From: Bombyx mori
Taxonomy: Eukaryota; Arthropoda; Insecta; Lepidoptera; Bombycidae
NCBI RefSeq assembly: GCF_030269925.1
Contig: NC_085129.1
Span: 14,313,501-14,377,500 of the forward strand
Reading direction: 5' to 3'
Length of the DNA: 64,000 bases
A program made the translations under genes and the position numbers. Positions within the stretch are counted from its first letter, which is position 1, and every line of letters starts with the position of its first letter. This document shows positions 11,901 through 24,358 of this stretch, in pieces. Below the pieces are notes generated by a model. That model made no database searches, was not told where the DNA came from, and saw nothing but the letters and a program-made list of their open reading frames with translations.

Positions 11901-13059
11901 TGATTAAAATTTCTGTCAAATCTAAACAGGTAAAAACCATAAATCCAATGGTCTTAGTCAATAATTTATTCCAACAAGTCAAAGTCATTGCAAAAAATAA
12001 TAACCAAATAAGGGTTTAAAATTGAAAGACATATCTGAAGCTTTTGCTTTATATTATGTTTATTTTGTTCTATTGTCTTTTTGAACCACAAAATTAATCC
12101 ATATGCTGTACAATTCTACAAGCTTTGCTGCTGTTAACTAATAAATAATTTATGAATGAAATTTTGATAAAGCTTTAAATGTAAATAGTACTTCACAAAA
12201 ATATAGTCAGGAACATAGAATAATTGCAATATTTTTCAGAACAAATTTAAACAGAAATAAAATATAAATACTTAATAACAGCCCAAAATGTGTTTAGTAT
12301 ATACTGAGATCCTTAAATGTATGTAGGAAATAGTACCAATATCTATAAGCTCACAATTTGAGTTTGAATGGTACCATTAACTTGACCATCACTTCGAAAT
12401 AAAAAAATATCTTTTAGACTAAAAAATTCTTACTTGATCAAATCTTTGGCGGTTACAGTCGTTTCCTTAACCAAAGTTGAAGCATTCAATACCGGACCAC
12501 ATAACATTCTTTTCGAATTCGAATAATTACTTGACGACTTGGAACTGACGACTATAGAAGAAAGATGTTCGAACACAGAACAAAGATTCGCCAAAGTTTT
12601 CTTAACGTATTCGACACGCAATGAAGTCAAGCAATCGGTATTTTCACAAGCAGGATCGATTGATACAGTAGAAACAGTCACATTTATTCTTGTCGATATG
12701 AAATTGTTATTTCTTAAAGCTGATAATAAGCCAATGCGCACAGCACTAGAACGATCTAAGAACAAATAAACACGTTCTTTATCTTCTGTTACTTTAGATA
12801 TTTGCAATTCCCAACCTCTAGATTCATTAGTTAAATTTAACGAACTAGTATTTAGATTTTCCAATAGTGTGTTTTTTTCATTCGAGTTACATTTTAAAAA
12901 ACCATACCACGGTTTTGGTGTGTTTGGAAAACTAATGTCGCCATGGGTATTTAGGTTATCCGAATGCTTCTTCACAAGTAAACACCCGTTTGGTTTCTTT
13001 TTACCGGTAATGAATAAAAACAGATTATCAATAAACTTTTCTAATACATTTTCCAACAT
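5945..13059 (-). CDS. DALRD3: DALR anticodon-binding domain-containing protein 3 (DALRD3) homologue
   Basis: Exons seen: 12434-13059 (ATG at 13059, 208 codons plus 2 nt), 11703-11890, 11326-11459, and a terminal exon 5945-6064 or up to 6083. The first three join in frame across GT..AG introns. Matches to human DALRD3 are RMLCGPV (human LICGPV), SAVVFELL (human ATIKFEML), FILYNCARLETI (human FVMYNCARLATL) and the C-terminal run EPRKHLLPVMFARIHML (human EPRPHLFGQMFVRLQLL). Known role: DALRD3 binds METTL2 and selected arginine tRNAs to support m3C32 formation; the DALR fold resembles the anticodon-binding domain of class I tRNA synthetases. One middle exon (about 60 residues, human LLFNSILPF to SSYYNRV) was not located between 6.1 and 11.3 kb, where Bm1 copies and a MITE fill the introns. 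A stretch at 6239-6296 resembles it weakly but has no acceptor and an in-frame stop just before it. The acceptor of the terminal exon is uncertain. Confidence 0.85.
6317..6617 (-). repeat. Bm1 SINE with an internal insertion
   Basis: Bm1 tail and body in minus orientation, broken by about 100 bp of unrelated sequence near 6420-6520 (contains CTCGCCCACCTGTCCTGATG). It abuts the terminal part of the DALRD3 gene. Confidence 0.8.
7085..7215 (-). repeat. tRNA-like repeat fragment
   Basis: Minus strand GATGGCATAGTGGGTAGCG resembles an A box and GTCGTTGGTTCGGTTCTC a B box. A related minus-strand sequence sits at 31203-31320. Together they suggest a second tRNA-derived family or pseudo-tRNAs. Confidence 0.5.
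7595..7790 (+). repeat. Bm1 SINE, 5'-truncated
   Basis: Begins at TGCCGTGAAGCAGTAATGCG and runs to the AAGCAATAA tail. No tRNA head. Confidence 0.9.
8082..8501 (+). repeat. Bm1 SINE, full length
   Basis: Complete head (GTCGTCGTGGCCTAAGGG), B box, body and A-rich tail. It is close to the consensus implied by the other copies here, so relatively young. It lies in a DALRD3 intron. Confidence 0.95.
8516..8745 (+). repeat. Lepidopteran interspersed repeat, RTE-LINE 3'-end type
   Basis: Starts TACTAGCTGATATCCGACTC and ends with ACAAACAGACTTTTATATTT and a TAATAATAAG tail, the pattern common for RTE 3' ends in moths. No coding sequence. Confidence 0.5.
8870..8995 (+). repeat. Generic lepidopteran retroelement 3' tail
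   Basis: GCGACGGTAACCATCACCAT, CAGGTGGGCCATATGCTCGT and CTACAAGGGCAATAAAAAA form the tail motif shared by many moth retroelements. A second copy is at 29560-29690. Confidence 0.6.
9559..9757 (-). repeat. Bm1 SINE, truncated
   Basis: Body in minus orientation from GTGGTTACTGGGGACC to CCTACCACCAGTAA, lacking the tRNA head and the tail. Confidence 0.85.
9858..10133. mobile_element. 276-bp MITE, copy 1
   Basis: It starts GAGTCGTCTATTATCAAAG and ends with the inverted CTTTGATAATAGTCGACTC. The inverted repeats extend about 43 bp to TTTGGACAA/TTGTCCAAA with roughly 85% match. ATAT flanks both sides. It is about 96% identical to 39333-39608 by eye (about ten differences). Confidence 0.85.
10150..10330 (+). 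repeat. Old Bm1-like fragment
   Basis: GAAGCAGTCATGCGTT and later ATGTCTATGAACTCCAGTAA keep Bm1 order with heavy divergence. A second very diverged copy in minus orientation is visible around 10980-11150. Confidence 0.55.
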
Positions 13060-14679
13060 TGTGGCTAAATCCTAATTTATTGCAATGATTTTCAATGAAA
13101 GTTTTATTGCAAAATTCTTGTCTTGTTTTACATTTATGCTACATATTACAGTTTTTTATTCACAGTTCAGTAAATGGTGTTCTTTTTTATTTTCGTAAAA
13201 CAGTAGTAGTTATACGTAAAGGTTTCATTTAACAATTAACATTTTGTCAACAATGATATAGGTACGGTAGGTACATAACCTTTTTTTGTTTGATTTGCCC
13301 AATAGGATCAGCAAAGGAAATATAACACATAGTTACGATTATGTCACTTGTCAATAAGCCAAATTTCAGTTCTACAGTGAAATGGAGGGTAATTATTTTT
13401 TTATGTAGAATCAATTGTTGAATAATTTTCCTAAATTAAATAGATATTTTTTTCAGACATAGTATTAATAAGTAAAAAATAAAAATTAGTGAAGTGAAAT
13501 TGAGTTTTTGCAACCACGAATAAGCCACGTCCAACGATTTTCCTACCTTTTATACTTTTACAGGTGTCAAACACAGAATAACACATTAACAGTAACCAGC
13601 TAAGCCTGCAGAAACTCTAAATAACCAAAACTCCCATCCAACCAAAAAATTCCCATCAAGTATTTGTTGATTTCCGTTATTTCCCTAGACTGTACTATTC
13701 GAAAGTAAGTCAACAACACTACTCCCTCCGACTATTTGCTGTCTACACAAAGAGTGGAGCATCGTCGTTTTTTCATCGTCATTCATTCTTCTGACTCAAT
13801 TAGTGTCTTATAGCCAAGTATCTATTAGGAGGATCAAAAAGTAGTGAGAATGAAATAGAATATAATGACTATTGATAACTTAATAATTATTTTTTCTACA
13901 TAGTCTCCGAGTCCAGCACTTTTCCAAGAAATGAAGAAACAAATGACTACATTCAGAAAAAAACAAAGGAGAATCGAAGATATTTTCTTTTTTTTTAAGA
14001 TTACAAATATGGATCAGAGCTATGCCTGCCAGTATTTTTTTTCTTACCAAGAAGTATGTCGTTCTCACTACGTTTTGATCCCTCCTTCGTATGAAAAAAA
14101 TTTCATTTAATCAATTTGATAAAAATAGTTTCTTTTTCTTTTTCAATCGCCACTCACGTAACGGGAGTGGGACTCCGTGTCGAGAAGCGGAAGAGGAATC
14201 CAGGTGAAACGTGTTATTAATTTGTGAAACTTGTACATCTGAGACATCGCGAGGTGGGAGCAGCATTCAAGATGTGATGATTTTTAACAATAATACAACA
14301 ACAATTGTAACAATTTTATTTGAAATTGTTTAATTTTTTCCATGTTTATTCACTCTTGTAATCTTGTCGAAGAAGAAAAATCTCGAATCGCGATTTACTT
14401 TGTTTGAAAATGTTTATTTGATAAATGTATTGAAATAATATCGATTAATCGATCGCAGATCGTCTTCCCAACGTTGTGCGGTTGACAACAAATTGACAAA
14501 TGACAACTCTCAAGTCAGTCACCAAAAATCGTCGTGACGAAAGGGTAAGCCACGAAGAAATACGAAAAAAACGCCGATTTTCTCTGTAAAAAAATTGTTA
14601 ACATAAAAAAAGTAACGAAATTATTTATAACGTAAAAGAAACCGCTCTTTAGTGTTAACAAGTATGAATTGAAGCCAAT
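13060..14679. other. Divergent spacer between DALRD3 and DNAJC25
   Basis: No repeats or exons recognised. It must hold the promoters of both genes; no clear TATA box was picked out. Confidence 0.6.
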
Positions 14680-15696
14680 ATGATTACGAGATTTAAATTA
14701 TGTGTGTTAGTGGGTTTGGCATGGCATTTTATCGAAGTACACAGTCACGATCATCTCCTCGAAGGCATTTACTGTGGGAAACAAAATTGTTACGAAGTTT
14801 TGGGTGTAACGCGAGAGGCTACCAAGAATGAGATCGCTAAAAGTTATCGACAACTCGCTAAAAAATTCCATCCGGACTTGCACAGAAAAGCTGAAGATAA
14901 AAAAATAGCAGAAGAAAAGTTTAAAGAAATAGCAACGGCCTACGAGATACTACGTGACGATGAAGAGAGGTCTGACTACAATTACATGCTTGACAACCCT
15001 CAAGAATATTATGCCCATTACTACCGGTATTACAGACGTCGTATGGCACCTAAAGTCGATGTTAGGATAGTTCTTGCAGTCACTATAACGCTCATATCAT
15101 TAGTACAGTACTACAGTGCGTGGTCAAAGTATGACACTGCAATAAAATATTTTATGTCAGTTCCAAAATACAGGAACAAGGCATTAGAAATTGCCAAAGA
15201 GGAGATAAAAGAGTCACAAGGAGGTAAGAAGAATAGGAAATCAAAAGCAGAACTTAAAAGTGAACAGGATAAAATAATTAGAAGAGTGATTGAAGAAAAC
15301 ATGGACATTAAAGGAGCCTATGCCAAACCTGAAATTGTAGATATTTTGTGGGTTCAATTAATAATTTTGCCCTACACTATAGCATATTACATTTACTGGT
15401 ATCTGAGATGGATCTGGAAGTACACCATATTAAAACAACCATTTGGCAATGAAGAAAAGTTTTACTTAATTAGGAAATATATGAAAATGGGACCGCACCA
15501 GTTTGATGCAATAGAGGAATATGAAAAAAAAGAATACCTTGATGAAGAATTGTGGATAAAAGAAAACTTTAAAATATGGAAAGAGATCAAGGATGAAGAA
15601 GCTAAGAAGGCTTTAGCTGATAACAATAAATACAAACAGTACAGAAGGTACATTAAACAACATGGAATCGGGAGGATGACTTTTGATGATTCATGA
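14680..15696 (+). CDS. DNAJC25: DnaJ homolog subfamily C member 25, intronless
   Basis: A single 338-codon open frame. Residues 1-22 are a hydrophobic signal-like segment; a J domain spans about 37-105 with the invariant HPD at 64-66 (KKFHPDLH), preceded by YEVLGV and a helix-II basic stretch. Two hydrophobic segments at about 127-147 and 222-242 are likely membrane spans, with a charged lysine-rich linker between. This order (signal, luminal J domain, two membrane helices, charged tail) and length match DNAJC25, a poorly studied ER-membrane J protein expected to stimulate an Hsp70 ATPase. It lies divergently from DALRD3, with 1.6 kb between the two starts. The absence of introns is compatible with either an ancestral single-exon gene or an old retrocopy; no frame damage is visible. 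Confidence 0.95.
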   Translation: MITRFKLCVLVGLAWHFIEVHSHDHLLEGIYCGKQNCYEVLGVTREATKNEIAKSYRQLAKKFHPDLHRKAEDKKIAEEKFKEIATAYEILRDDEERSDYNYMLDNPQEYYAHYYRYYRRRMAPKVDVRIVLAVTITLISLVQYYSAWSKYDTAIKYFMSVPKYRNKALEIAKEEIKESQGGKKNRKSKAELKSEQDKIIRRVIEENMDIKGAYAKPEIVDILWVQLIILPYTIAYYIYWYLRWIWKYTILKQPFGNEEKFYLIRKYMKMGPHQFDAIEEYEKKEYLDEELWIKENFKIWKEIKDEEAKKALADNNKYKQYRRYIKQHGIGRMTFDDS

Positions 15697-15782
15697 TAGT
15701 GTCTGCATTGTAATTGATTAAAAGAAGTTTGAAGTATGACTATCGGTGATTTTTTATAAGTTGTTAACTTATATGTTACAAT

Positions 15783-15788
15783 AATAAA
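15783..15788 (+). terminator. AATAAA polyadenylation signal of DNAJC25
   Basis: AATAAA occurs 87 bp after the stop codon in an AT-rich 3' region and is the first canonical signal downstream of the gene. Confidence 0.55.
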
Positions 15789-15799
15789 ACATTTTTTAA

Positions 15800-18700
15800 A
15801 CATAATTTTAATGTACTTACATTATTCACCATCTTTCTTAATAATTACACAATTGTTTAAATTTTAAAATAATAATACCAGGGCAAGTTCACAAACAGAT
15901 AACTATTACAATATCAGAATATCAGAATTTTCACACTGTAACACCACACCCAAGTAGTAGGCCGATTAAGAAAGGAGCCGACATGAGTATTTTAAATATA
16001 ATAATACATATTGATAAAGATGTAATCTTCAGCCCAATGATAACCCTCAAAGGTGGTATTGGATTTTTTTTGTATGCTAAATCTTGTTAGTAATATTAAA
16101 TTTTAAGTAATTTTAGAATAAGGTACACAAGCTTATATTCAAGTGCAGGCTCTTAGAATATTGGTACAATCGGAAATTGTTACTTGATACATTATGATTT
16201 ATAACAGTGCAACTGGTGTCAATTTCGTAGCTAATCATCATAGATATTATAATTAACACTATCTGAAAGTCATAACATTTCCTTTTTTTCCACTTAACTG
16301 AGATTTGAGGACAGCATAGTCTGTACCTACCAACATGTTGTGTTTTCTATAGATAATGTTAAATCATCAAAGGTGTGAATGTGATGAAAGTTGAAATAAA
16401 ATTAATGAGTAGGAAACCTAGTTCCAAAATAAGAAAGACCAGTAAATTACATCGATTTATTTACAAAGAGTATGACTAGGTACCTATCCTACACAAAGAC
16501 GTTGTTACGTTAGCAATAAACAATAAAAAGGATTTTGATATCGAAATAGAAAGCGTAACAAATGGTTCTTACTTATTAACTGGGTCATCGCAGCCATCGA
16601 TGTCACAACTTTAATTTGAAAGAGCGTTTCGTTTCTGGTTTATTCGAAATCAGGTGCCATCATTTGGTATTCGAACGGTAAACAACGCAAAACACAGAAT
16701 AATAACAAAATTTCAATAATATTACTTTAAAAAAACACTAGACATTTATGGCAAACACACACTGAAATGAGATTCCGTTTTTGAATTTTTCCCGCCATTA
16801 TGCGTTCAATGCGGGTTTCAATGTCCGTCGACACAATCTTGTAATTGCTCAGTTCGGTATCCTGATTTCTAAGATATTTACTAGGTATTTATAATTCGTT
16901 TGTAACTGGCATTAGGTTTACAAATCTAGGTACGATAATTCCGGTAATCAATTGTATGATAAATGCATTAATTATTTCAAAAATTTACTAACGCAACACC
17001 TTTATAACATAAGCACCTGTTATTAATCTGAAGTCCAAGACTGACGTCAGCGTCATTGAAAATTGTACGGTCTTATAATTAAATGGCAGTGAAAACGAAT
17101 CAAACAGGAATCTTTGGAATGCATTATGGACGTTTAGAAAAACCCTCTATTGATATCATTCTTTAATTATTCAACAATCATTACCTATTATGTCTCTAAA
17201 GTGTGTACGAAGTGAGGAAAAAATCTACATTTTGTGAACGTCAAACTAATTTCACTGGGCTTCTAAGTTCTAACCGAATAGTAACAGATGATTGATAATA
17301 AAATTGTACTACTGTGAGTTGCTATCTAATTAAAGTGCTACAAGGTCATTCTGTTTTGTTTCAAGTCGATTTTATTGTAATATTTTACGCCTTGGATAAT
17401 TAAATTACTTTAGATTACATACGTCTATTATCAAAATAACATTCAATACATTGGTATATGATTTACCTACTTAATTTTTAAATTCATTATCGGGCACTTT
17501 GATTCATGTACTATCGTTATTATTTTCTTATTTTGACCTAGATTTATCATCTTATTGTTGTGGTAACAGTTATTATCTTAATCACTATTATTTAATTTCT
17601 CTTGTTTATTTATTCTAATCATAATAATATATTATTTGATATAAAATAAAAAACGCATTTCATTAAAAAAATCTGATAGTCTTGCGTGTGGTTTTACATG
17701 AATTTGGATACATCGTTAATTTTTTTATACTTACTAAATATTTGAACTCAAGACGTGTACACGCTAGGGATCATAAAGGCTCCGCTAGTTAGGGAGACCG
17801 TTGCCAAATTCAACAATAAATAATAATGTTATGTAAGGCTGTTTTTCAGAATTGGATTAAGATTATGAATGTTGTTAGTTAAAAAGTTCATTCAAACTTT
17901 ATTTTGCTTGGTAACATGTTATGGTAACATATTTTTAATAGTGTACAAATTTTAAAACAAGATTAAGCTCTGGTTTAATTGTTAGTGATATTTACTGCAA
18001 ATAAAATATTAAAATATGTTTCTAAAAAAGAAGGAAAAAATGTATAGGTACCTGGATTTTTTTTATGATATCCACTGCGTTACAACTATATCTCCCTCAA
18101 TTTAAATACTATATTTATGGCATTAAAGAAAACGAGCAAACGAGTATTATATGCGTATAGGCGTAAATTATTGAACAAAAACGTATTTTAATTAATTTTA
18201 TATAAACTTAGCGTACCAACGAGTCGCAAGCATCTAATCACATAGACAACGTATCAAACTTGTCCTATCAATAGAGTATACTACAATAATATACTTTAAT
18301 CAGTCCAAAATAATTATTTTGTACACATTTCAATCAATAAAATTACAACATTCAATGTCCACATTATATCACACTTACATAAATTTACTACCTATATCTT
18401 AATTTTTAAATGGCTCATATTATGTAATACTTTTATACACGGGATGCATAGATTATTTATGAGAAATAAATATAATACTAAATATTTTATCGAAAACTCA
18501 GACAAAAGGACAAAAATTAGGTATTGAAATACTAAAGACAGAAAAAAGGATATTTGGGTGGAAACGGTACACTAACGTATCTCATCCAAATATCTCCAGG
18601 TAAATATCGAATGATAAAAATAACGTTATTTTTTGATCTATCAAAATGTTTTTCACTCTCAAACATTTTGGCTTAAAAAAACATAATAACACACATTTCA

Positions 18701-18979
18701 TTGTTAACACTTCAAAATGTGTCGTTTTAATAAACCTATTATTATTATTATGGTTACCCTAATGCTACTTACCCGAATATTTAATTTTGTGAGATTTCCA
18801 CAACGAACAACAAAAGCAGATCCACTGGTTTTCGATTAACTGACAAATTCTAACTACACTATGATTAATATTAGAGGCCTATTGTGGTCGAAAATCCGAG
18901 GGCACGTGCATCGTGAATTCACTATCCATTGACGTGTACGCAAATTAAGATTTGTATGAAGGTAGACTGCAACACAAGG
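15800..18979. other. Gene-free AT-rich stretch
   Basis: No exon, SINE or inverted repeat recognised in about 3.2 kb after DNAJC25. Open frames are short and look random. Confidence 0.6.
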
Positions 18980-19182
18980 TTTTTTTTTTATTGCTTAGAT
19001 GGGTGGACGAGCTCACAGCCCACCTGGCGATAAGTGGTTACTGGAGCCATAGACATCTACAACGTAAATGCGCCACCCACCTTGAGATATAAGATCTAAG
19101 GTCTCAATTGCTTCACGGCAGAAACAGGCAGGGTGGTGGTACCTACCCGCGCGGACTCACATAGGGTCCTATCACCAGTAAA
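18980..19182 (-). repeat. Bm1 SINE, internally deleted
   Basis: T-rich tail, GATGGGTGGACGAGCTCAC, then a short body missing the CCACCCTTC segment, ending at TCCTATCACCAGTAA. Confidence 0.9.
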
Positions 19183-19884
19183 AATGTACACTGTTTTTAA
19201 TTGTGTACTATAAAAAGCATGATAAATTTAAGTATTTTGATGCCAGCTTAAGCGATTGTGTGCCAGATTTATTAAACTTTATAAATTATTTTATCAAAAT
19301 ACATACCTACCTAAATTTTATGATTCACTAATCGGTTTCAATAAATACGATACTTTATTATGTATACATTTTAATGCATTATTTAATGTACTCCACGTTA
19401 TTAGTGCTGTTTATTACTTATCCGTTTGCCTTGTTTAAAAAAAAACTCGTGGGACTAAACGACTGAAGCCCGAGTTCTATAAATTTATATTTTCAGAACT
19501 GTCCCAAAGTTGTGAACTGTGTTTAACGCTACAGTTTATAAATAAAACGGGACCTAACTTTAGAAGCGAACAATCAACGGTCTCCATATTTAAAATGATA
19601 AAGTTTTAAAAAATAATAATAATTAGGGAAAGAAGTTATTTTTATTTATTTATTATATTATATTTAAACAAAACTCTGAGTGCAGCTCTAAAAATAATTA
19701 TCTGTTCTGTTACTTTTGAAGTGTAAATTATAATCATATCATCTTAATGTATTAAGTGTCCGCTGAAAGGAAGCAAATTAAGGTGATGCCACAGTAGCTA
19801 GTGGAAAGATTTAAAAAACGGCGCCTTACTATCACACTTCACTTCAATCCAGCGCTCTCGTTTAAAACTGCTATATTGATTAAC

Positions 19885-20181
19885 GGCCGTCTGGTGTAGT
19901 GGTAAGTGACATGGTCACTACACAAGGGGGTCGCGGGTTCGAATCCCGCCAAGGGAAGATATTTGTATGATAAATATAAATGTCTTTTCCAGGGTTATAT
20001 TAAATATATACTCGGGATGTATATTATTATTAAATATGTGTATGTGTATAATAAAAATCTTATATTTATTTCCGTTATCTGGTACCTGTAACACAAGTTC
20101 TTTACGAACTTATCACGGGACTAGTTAAGTTAACGTGGCGTGACTGTTAGTAAATATTTATTTATTTATTATTTATTTATT
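19885..20181 (+). repeat. tRNA-derived lepidopteran SINE, not Bm1
   Basis: A tRNA-like head with A box TGGTGTAGTGG and B box GGTTCGAATCCC, then a unique body (GTAACACAAGTTCTTTACG, GTTAACGTGGCGTGACTG) and a TTTATTTA-repeat tail. The head does not fold into an intact tRNA with a clear anticodon arm, so it is not called as a tRNA gene. Confidence 0.75.
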
Positions 20182-20189
20182 GATATAAT

Positions 20190-21820
20190 TTCCACTTCCT
20201 ACACTAACTAGCGCTATTTCGGTGAATAGTGGACACTTTTTCAACTTGTCCCTTATACAAGATGGTACTCCTTAACAACCGTAATATAAAGTAGAATTCG
20301 AAATATATTTTTTTAAATAAAATTCTTATCCGCGTTTAGGTCCCGTTCTAACTAAAGATGTCTATTCGAATTATGAGTGATACACTTTTTAAGATTTAAA
20401 ATATTTACTATAATTCTATATTTTATTTGGGACAATCAATTACCGAGATCAGATTCGATATACATAATATAATATTCATGTTGTATACTAATTTATATAA
20501 AGTACGTGATATTATGATAGCACCCATTGCGACATTGAACGTTATATACTTTCGATGCAACACTCTTGAACAGCTGTAAGGATATGTATTTTTTAATGAA
20601 AAAAAAAATAAAACATTTTTTTATAAAAAATAAACCGACTGGTGCAAGTTTCACGCAATATTATGTACATTTTATAATTTTTAATATCGCTTTTACTCTT
20701 TTCATTTTAATTATTCTCGATGTTCCTTTAGTTTTCGTGGTTCAAGGACGACTTATTCGTCGTTTTTTGAATTACCGTCTAATGTACTGTAAAAAAAAAT
20801 ATCTATTGACATTTACGTTTCTTTGTACACAAAAAGAACCAACAGTACCTTTAAGTGTGGCTGTTTGTTTAACTTGGGGGTTTCATTTTCAAAATTTTTT
20901 TTGTATGTGGATTTCTTTGCGTTATTTGAAATAGTTGTAATAATATATATTATTAATAATCTCCATTCGTTTCACAGACGTTGTTATATGATTAGCGTAT
21001 CTCGCTTTCACAACTAAGACGAATCTAACGGTATCTAGAGGTATATAAGCTACAGACGCATAAGCTACAGAGAGCAAAAGAAATATACATACAACACTCG
21101 AAAAAAAACTACCCTACAGTGCAGTCGCGTAAAAACGATAATAAATCATCATTTAAATACACTGGGTCAATGAACCGTTATCCGAAACCGAAGACAGGTA
21201 GCTAGTGACTCCTGTTGTGACACGCATAAAATCGCAATCATTAAATTACATTAATCATCATCCACGGTCATGTAACGACCAAGAGACATTTTGCCTCAAC
21301 AGGCTCGGGTTCACCAATAAATAGAACTGACGTATTCATTCTTTTTTTTTTAATGGATTTTATGACCTGGTAACTAAGACCTTTAGGTAAAAGTCGTATT
21401 TATACCAGAGCCCGCTGATCACAAACATAACTCTGTTCAGTTTTCGTCCTATAACGGCAAGTTTCCGAACACCCTGTATTTTAACAGGTAACATTATTGT
21501 TGCAAATTTTATACAAAAAAAAACCATTTACCCGGTACTATTTTTTCGCGATTTCTTTATTAACACGGAACTTCTAAGGCACCAAAAAAAATATAAAAAA
21601 TAAATATTCGGTAAGTAAAATTTTGAACGTTTTTAGTTCGATTAGCGAGTTCCGTTTTAATATTGAAATCTGTTTTAAGAAAAATTGATTTTATTTCAAC
21701 ATATAATTGAATGAAAGTACAATAAAAATAGTTACATTTCGCGTTAAGCTTGAAGCGCACACATTTAACGTAATTTTTAAATACATCACAATCGAGTACC
21801 TAAACAATGAATATAAGGAA
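20190..21820. other. Gene-free AT-rich stretch
   Basis: Contains a 122-codon frame (20566-20934) whose composition (Phe, Ile, Leu, Lys, Tyr) is what AT-rich noise gives; no domain recognised. Confidence 0.55.
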
Positions 21821-21827
21821 TGAAACA

Positions 21828-22775
21828 AGGGCGCCTTCACACTAAAGTCTGCACGGCTTGGCACGCAGCGGTCGCACCGACACGTGCAGCGCGCATCCTC
21901 AGACGGGCGTTTCGTGGTCCGTCTCGTCTATCCGACCTAGACGCCACGCATTCGGATCTGTTGCTAAGCGGAAACAAAACAAATCAGTATTTCAATCAAT
22001 AATAAATTAATGTGTTTATTGTTTGTTTTATAACCGAACAAGTCACGTTGTCTTTCGGCGCGCACATCTCTCAACCGACTTTTTCGCTTTTAAACGATAA
22101 ACCAATTCAAAATTTTATTCAAGGATCAAGCCAGTTTTGTTTAAAAACATTATTGATAATTTCTTAAAAGGCATAATTGCAAATCTAGAATATTGAAATG
22201 AAGAAAATCGTTAATAAAAATTTTGAATCTATCTATCTTCATAAACTTATCACTAGTTATCACACTAGTCGACACACACACAAGCATACCGAGTACATTA
22301 AAAATGAAAAGAAAAAAAACGTGCCGTGCACGTGTCGTAGACTTGCAAACGTTTAGAACGGACTCACGAGTTAAAAGCAATTAAAAAGCAACAATACCGA
22401 TGTTTATGAATGTGTGAATGTAAACCAGCCGAGCTATTACCTCGTCTTTGTAGTGAAAAGATATTACATACATATGGACGATTTCAAAAAAAAACACTCT
22501 TATAACAACATTTTAGAGTTGCATTTCACTTGTACTGGTTTTTAGGGTACGCTAAAAGTGTTCGAATATTGAATTCACCGTGATAAAAATCAAAATTCGA
22601 ATCGGTCGATCTTTTCACCGCTAAAACTACAAAATGTTTAGCACGTTAGTTAGAATAAAGAACAAGCTAATATGTTAAGCTACTCTGTGTATATTAAAAT
22701 TAAAAGCATGCCAATAATCAAAATAATAACCAACAATCATACGCAGGGTTAGTGTGAAGGGTCTCTTTATGAACT
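21828..22775. mobile_element. Possible DNA transposon with short inverted ends
   Basis: GGGCGCCTTCACACTAAAGT at the left matches, inverted, TTAGTGTGAAGGGTCTC at the right (core CCTTCACACTAA, 12 bp). The left end is followed by unusually GC-rich DNA for this region (21840-21965). No convincing target duplication and no transposase, so this is tentative. Confidence 0.35.
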
Positions 22776-23324
22776 AGTGAAAAAAAAAGTGCTGAACAAA
22801 ACAAAAAATTACCTCCATATGTCGATCTTCCAAACATGCTAGGGGATCGGACTAAGGGATAGGACTATGGGATCATATACATATGTGCGAAACTAATAAG
22901 CTAATATATTAGATAATATATAAAATACTTGGTATCGTAATAGTTAAAATCATGGATAAGAATGAGTATTTTTATACTTTTATTAGTAGTAAAATTCTAA
23001 AATTCTAATGCGCAAGATAAGGCAGCTTGCAATAATTATGACTTTATGTCACAAATTCAATTATATTTAAATACCATATTCTGCCTTCAAACACTAGCCA
23101 GGATTCAAAGGCATTTTTTGTATTCAGAAAAAACAGTTTAATTTAGTGGTAAAGAATTCTAAATCATATTTATTTAAGATTAGCATTGTCTCTCTCAGAG
23201 CTAAGCTAAACAAGATTCAAAGTTCGTAGTTACAGAATATTTAGATTTAGAAAGATAGCCTAGCAACCGGAAATTACAAGTTCAAGTTATTATTGTGTTT
23301 GTTTCTAAACAGACAATAATACGA

Positions 23325-23640
23325 TCAATCTGACGGCAAGTGGACGCCGTCGCTTATGGCCGTCGGTAATTCTAGAGACATTGCTAAGCCTCTTTCGAAA
23401 AAATACATTTGTAAGTTATAACGCTCAGGAAACAGCGTAGAGGAAAGTTCTATCTGCAGCCGAATGGTATGGGGCAAATGGTTCTTTAGAAATGCGCTGT
23501 GGACGAACGCAGTGCTTCCAGGTACTATGGATTTACATTGCTCCGATGCCGAAGTTCTTGGCAGTGGTATAGCATATGGGACCATCTCAGATAGTTCCTC
23601 AGAACACCTACTCCCCATGGAACATACGGTACATAGCGCA
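23325..23640 (-). mobile_element. Degraded LINE 3' end (CR1/jockey-like ORF2 C-terminus)
   Basis: A minus-strand frame ending at 23325 has VPYAIPLPRTSAS, then a segment ending SSTLFPERYNLQ. These resemble the extreme C-terminus of CR1/R1/jockey-type ORF2 proteins (pattern: FLPRT..LWN.LPS.VFPERYNLQ.FK). The following SLELPTAISDGVHLPSD is the translated generic moth LINE/SINE tail. Frame damage upstream and absence of RT motifs show it is a fragment. Confidence 0.65.
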
Positions 23641-24311
23641 GAAAATTAAAGGCCTTTGGTAGGCCCAGAGGTGCCCAGTTTCCATTTCCATTCTGATAGA
23701 TGGTATAATATATTATGGCCAAATAGTATATCAGGTAGTATGGTTGAGATCAGGTGGTAAAAGCTGCAACGAATTATTGAATATTTGTTTTTTTTTTAGA
23801 TTATACATATTCTTCCAATTGGGATAGAAAAGGATGTAATGGTACATTTTACAATTCACGCGACATTTAAATTATAGCAAGAAAGTATATTTTGTTAACG
23901 AAGAATAAAAATACATTACTTTGCTATTTTGGTATATATTATTACTTGTCAAACTTGGTCAAACTTGGCGAGTATAGACTGAAAATCTATGCTAGCGTTC
24001 ATACTTGTCTATAATTTTGGATTTATTGTCTATGTTTATATATAAAAAAAGAATAATGTAGTAAAAAATATACATGATAGTTTTTTTTAGGAATAATGGT
24101 GTTCGAAGAAGTTGGGTGGATATAGAATATTTTAGGGTAAAACGAGAATAGCTCCTTGAGGATACTGGTAGGTAGGAAACAAAAGGATAAATCGAAATGT
24201 AAGGAGATAGCAGTGAATTGTAAAATGTATTGGGAGCGATGGGAGGTTGCTGGGCAGCTTCAGCATTCATGAGTCGTCGGCGTGGCTCGCAGTAACGGCG
24301 CATGCTCGCCT

Positions 24312-24358
24312 GTACGACACGACACGACACCGACACGTCAACGACACGACACGACAAC
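24312..24358. repeat. Short tandem CGACA microsatellite
   Basis: Degenerate tandem units of ACGACACGACACGAC, interrupted by CCGACACGTCA. Non-coding. Confidence 0.85.

Noticed and set aside
19885..19957. Possible tRNA gene
   Set aside because: Good A and B boxes, but the acceptor stem does not close and a SINE body with a TTTATTTA-repeat tail follows directly.
20566..20934. 122-codon plus-strand frame
   Set aside because: Phe/Ile/Lys/Tyr-rich composition typical of random AT-rich DNA, with no motif.
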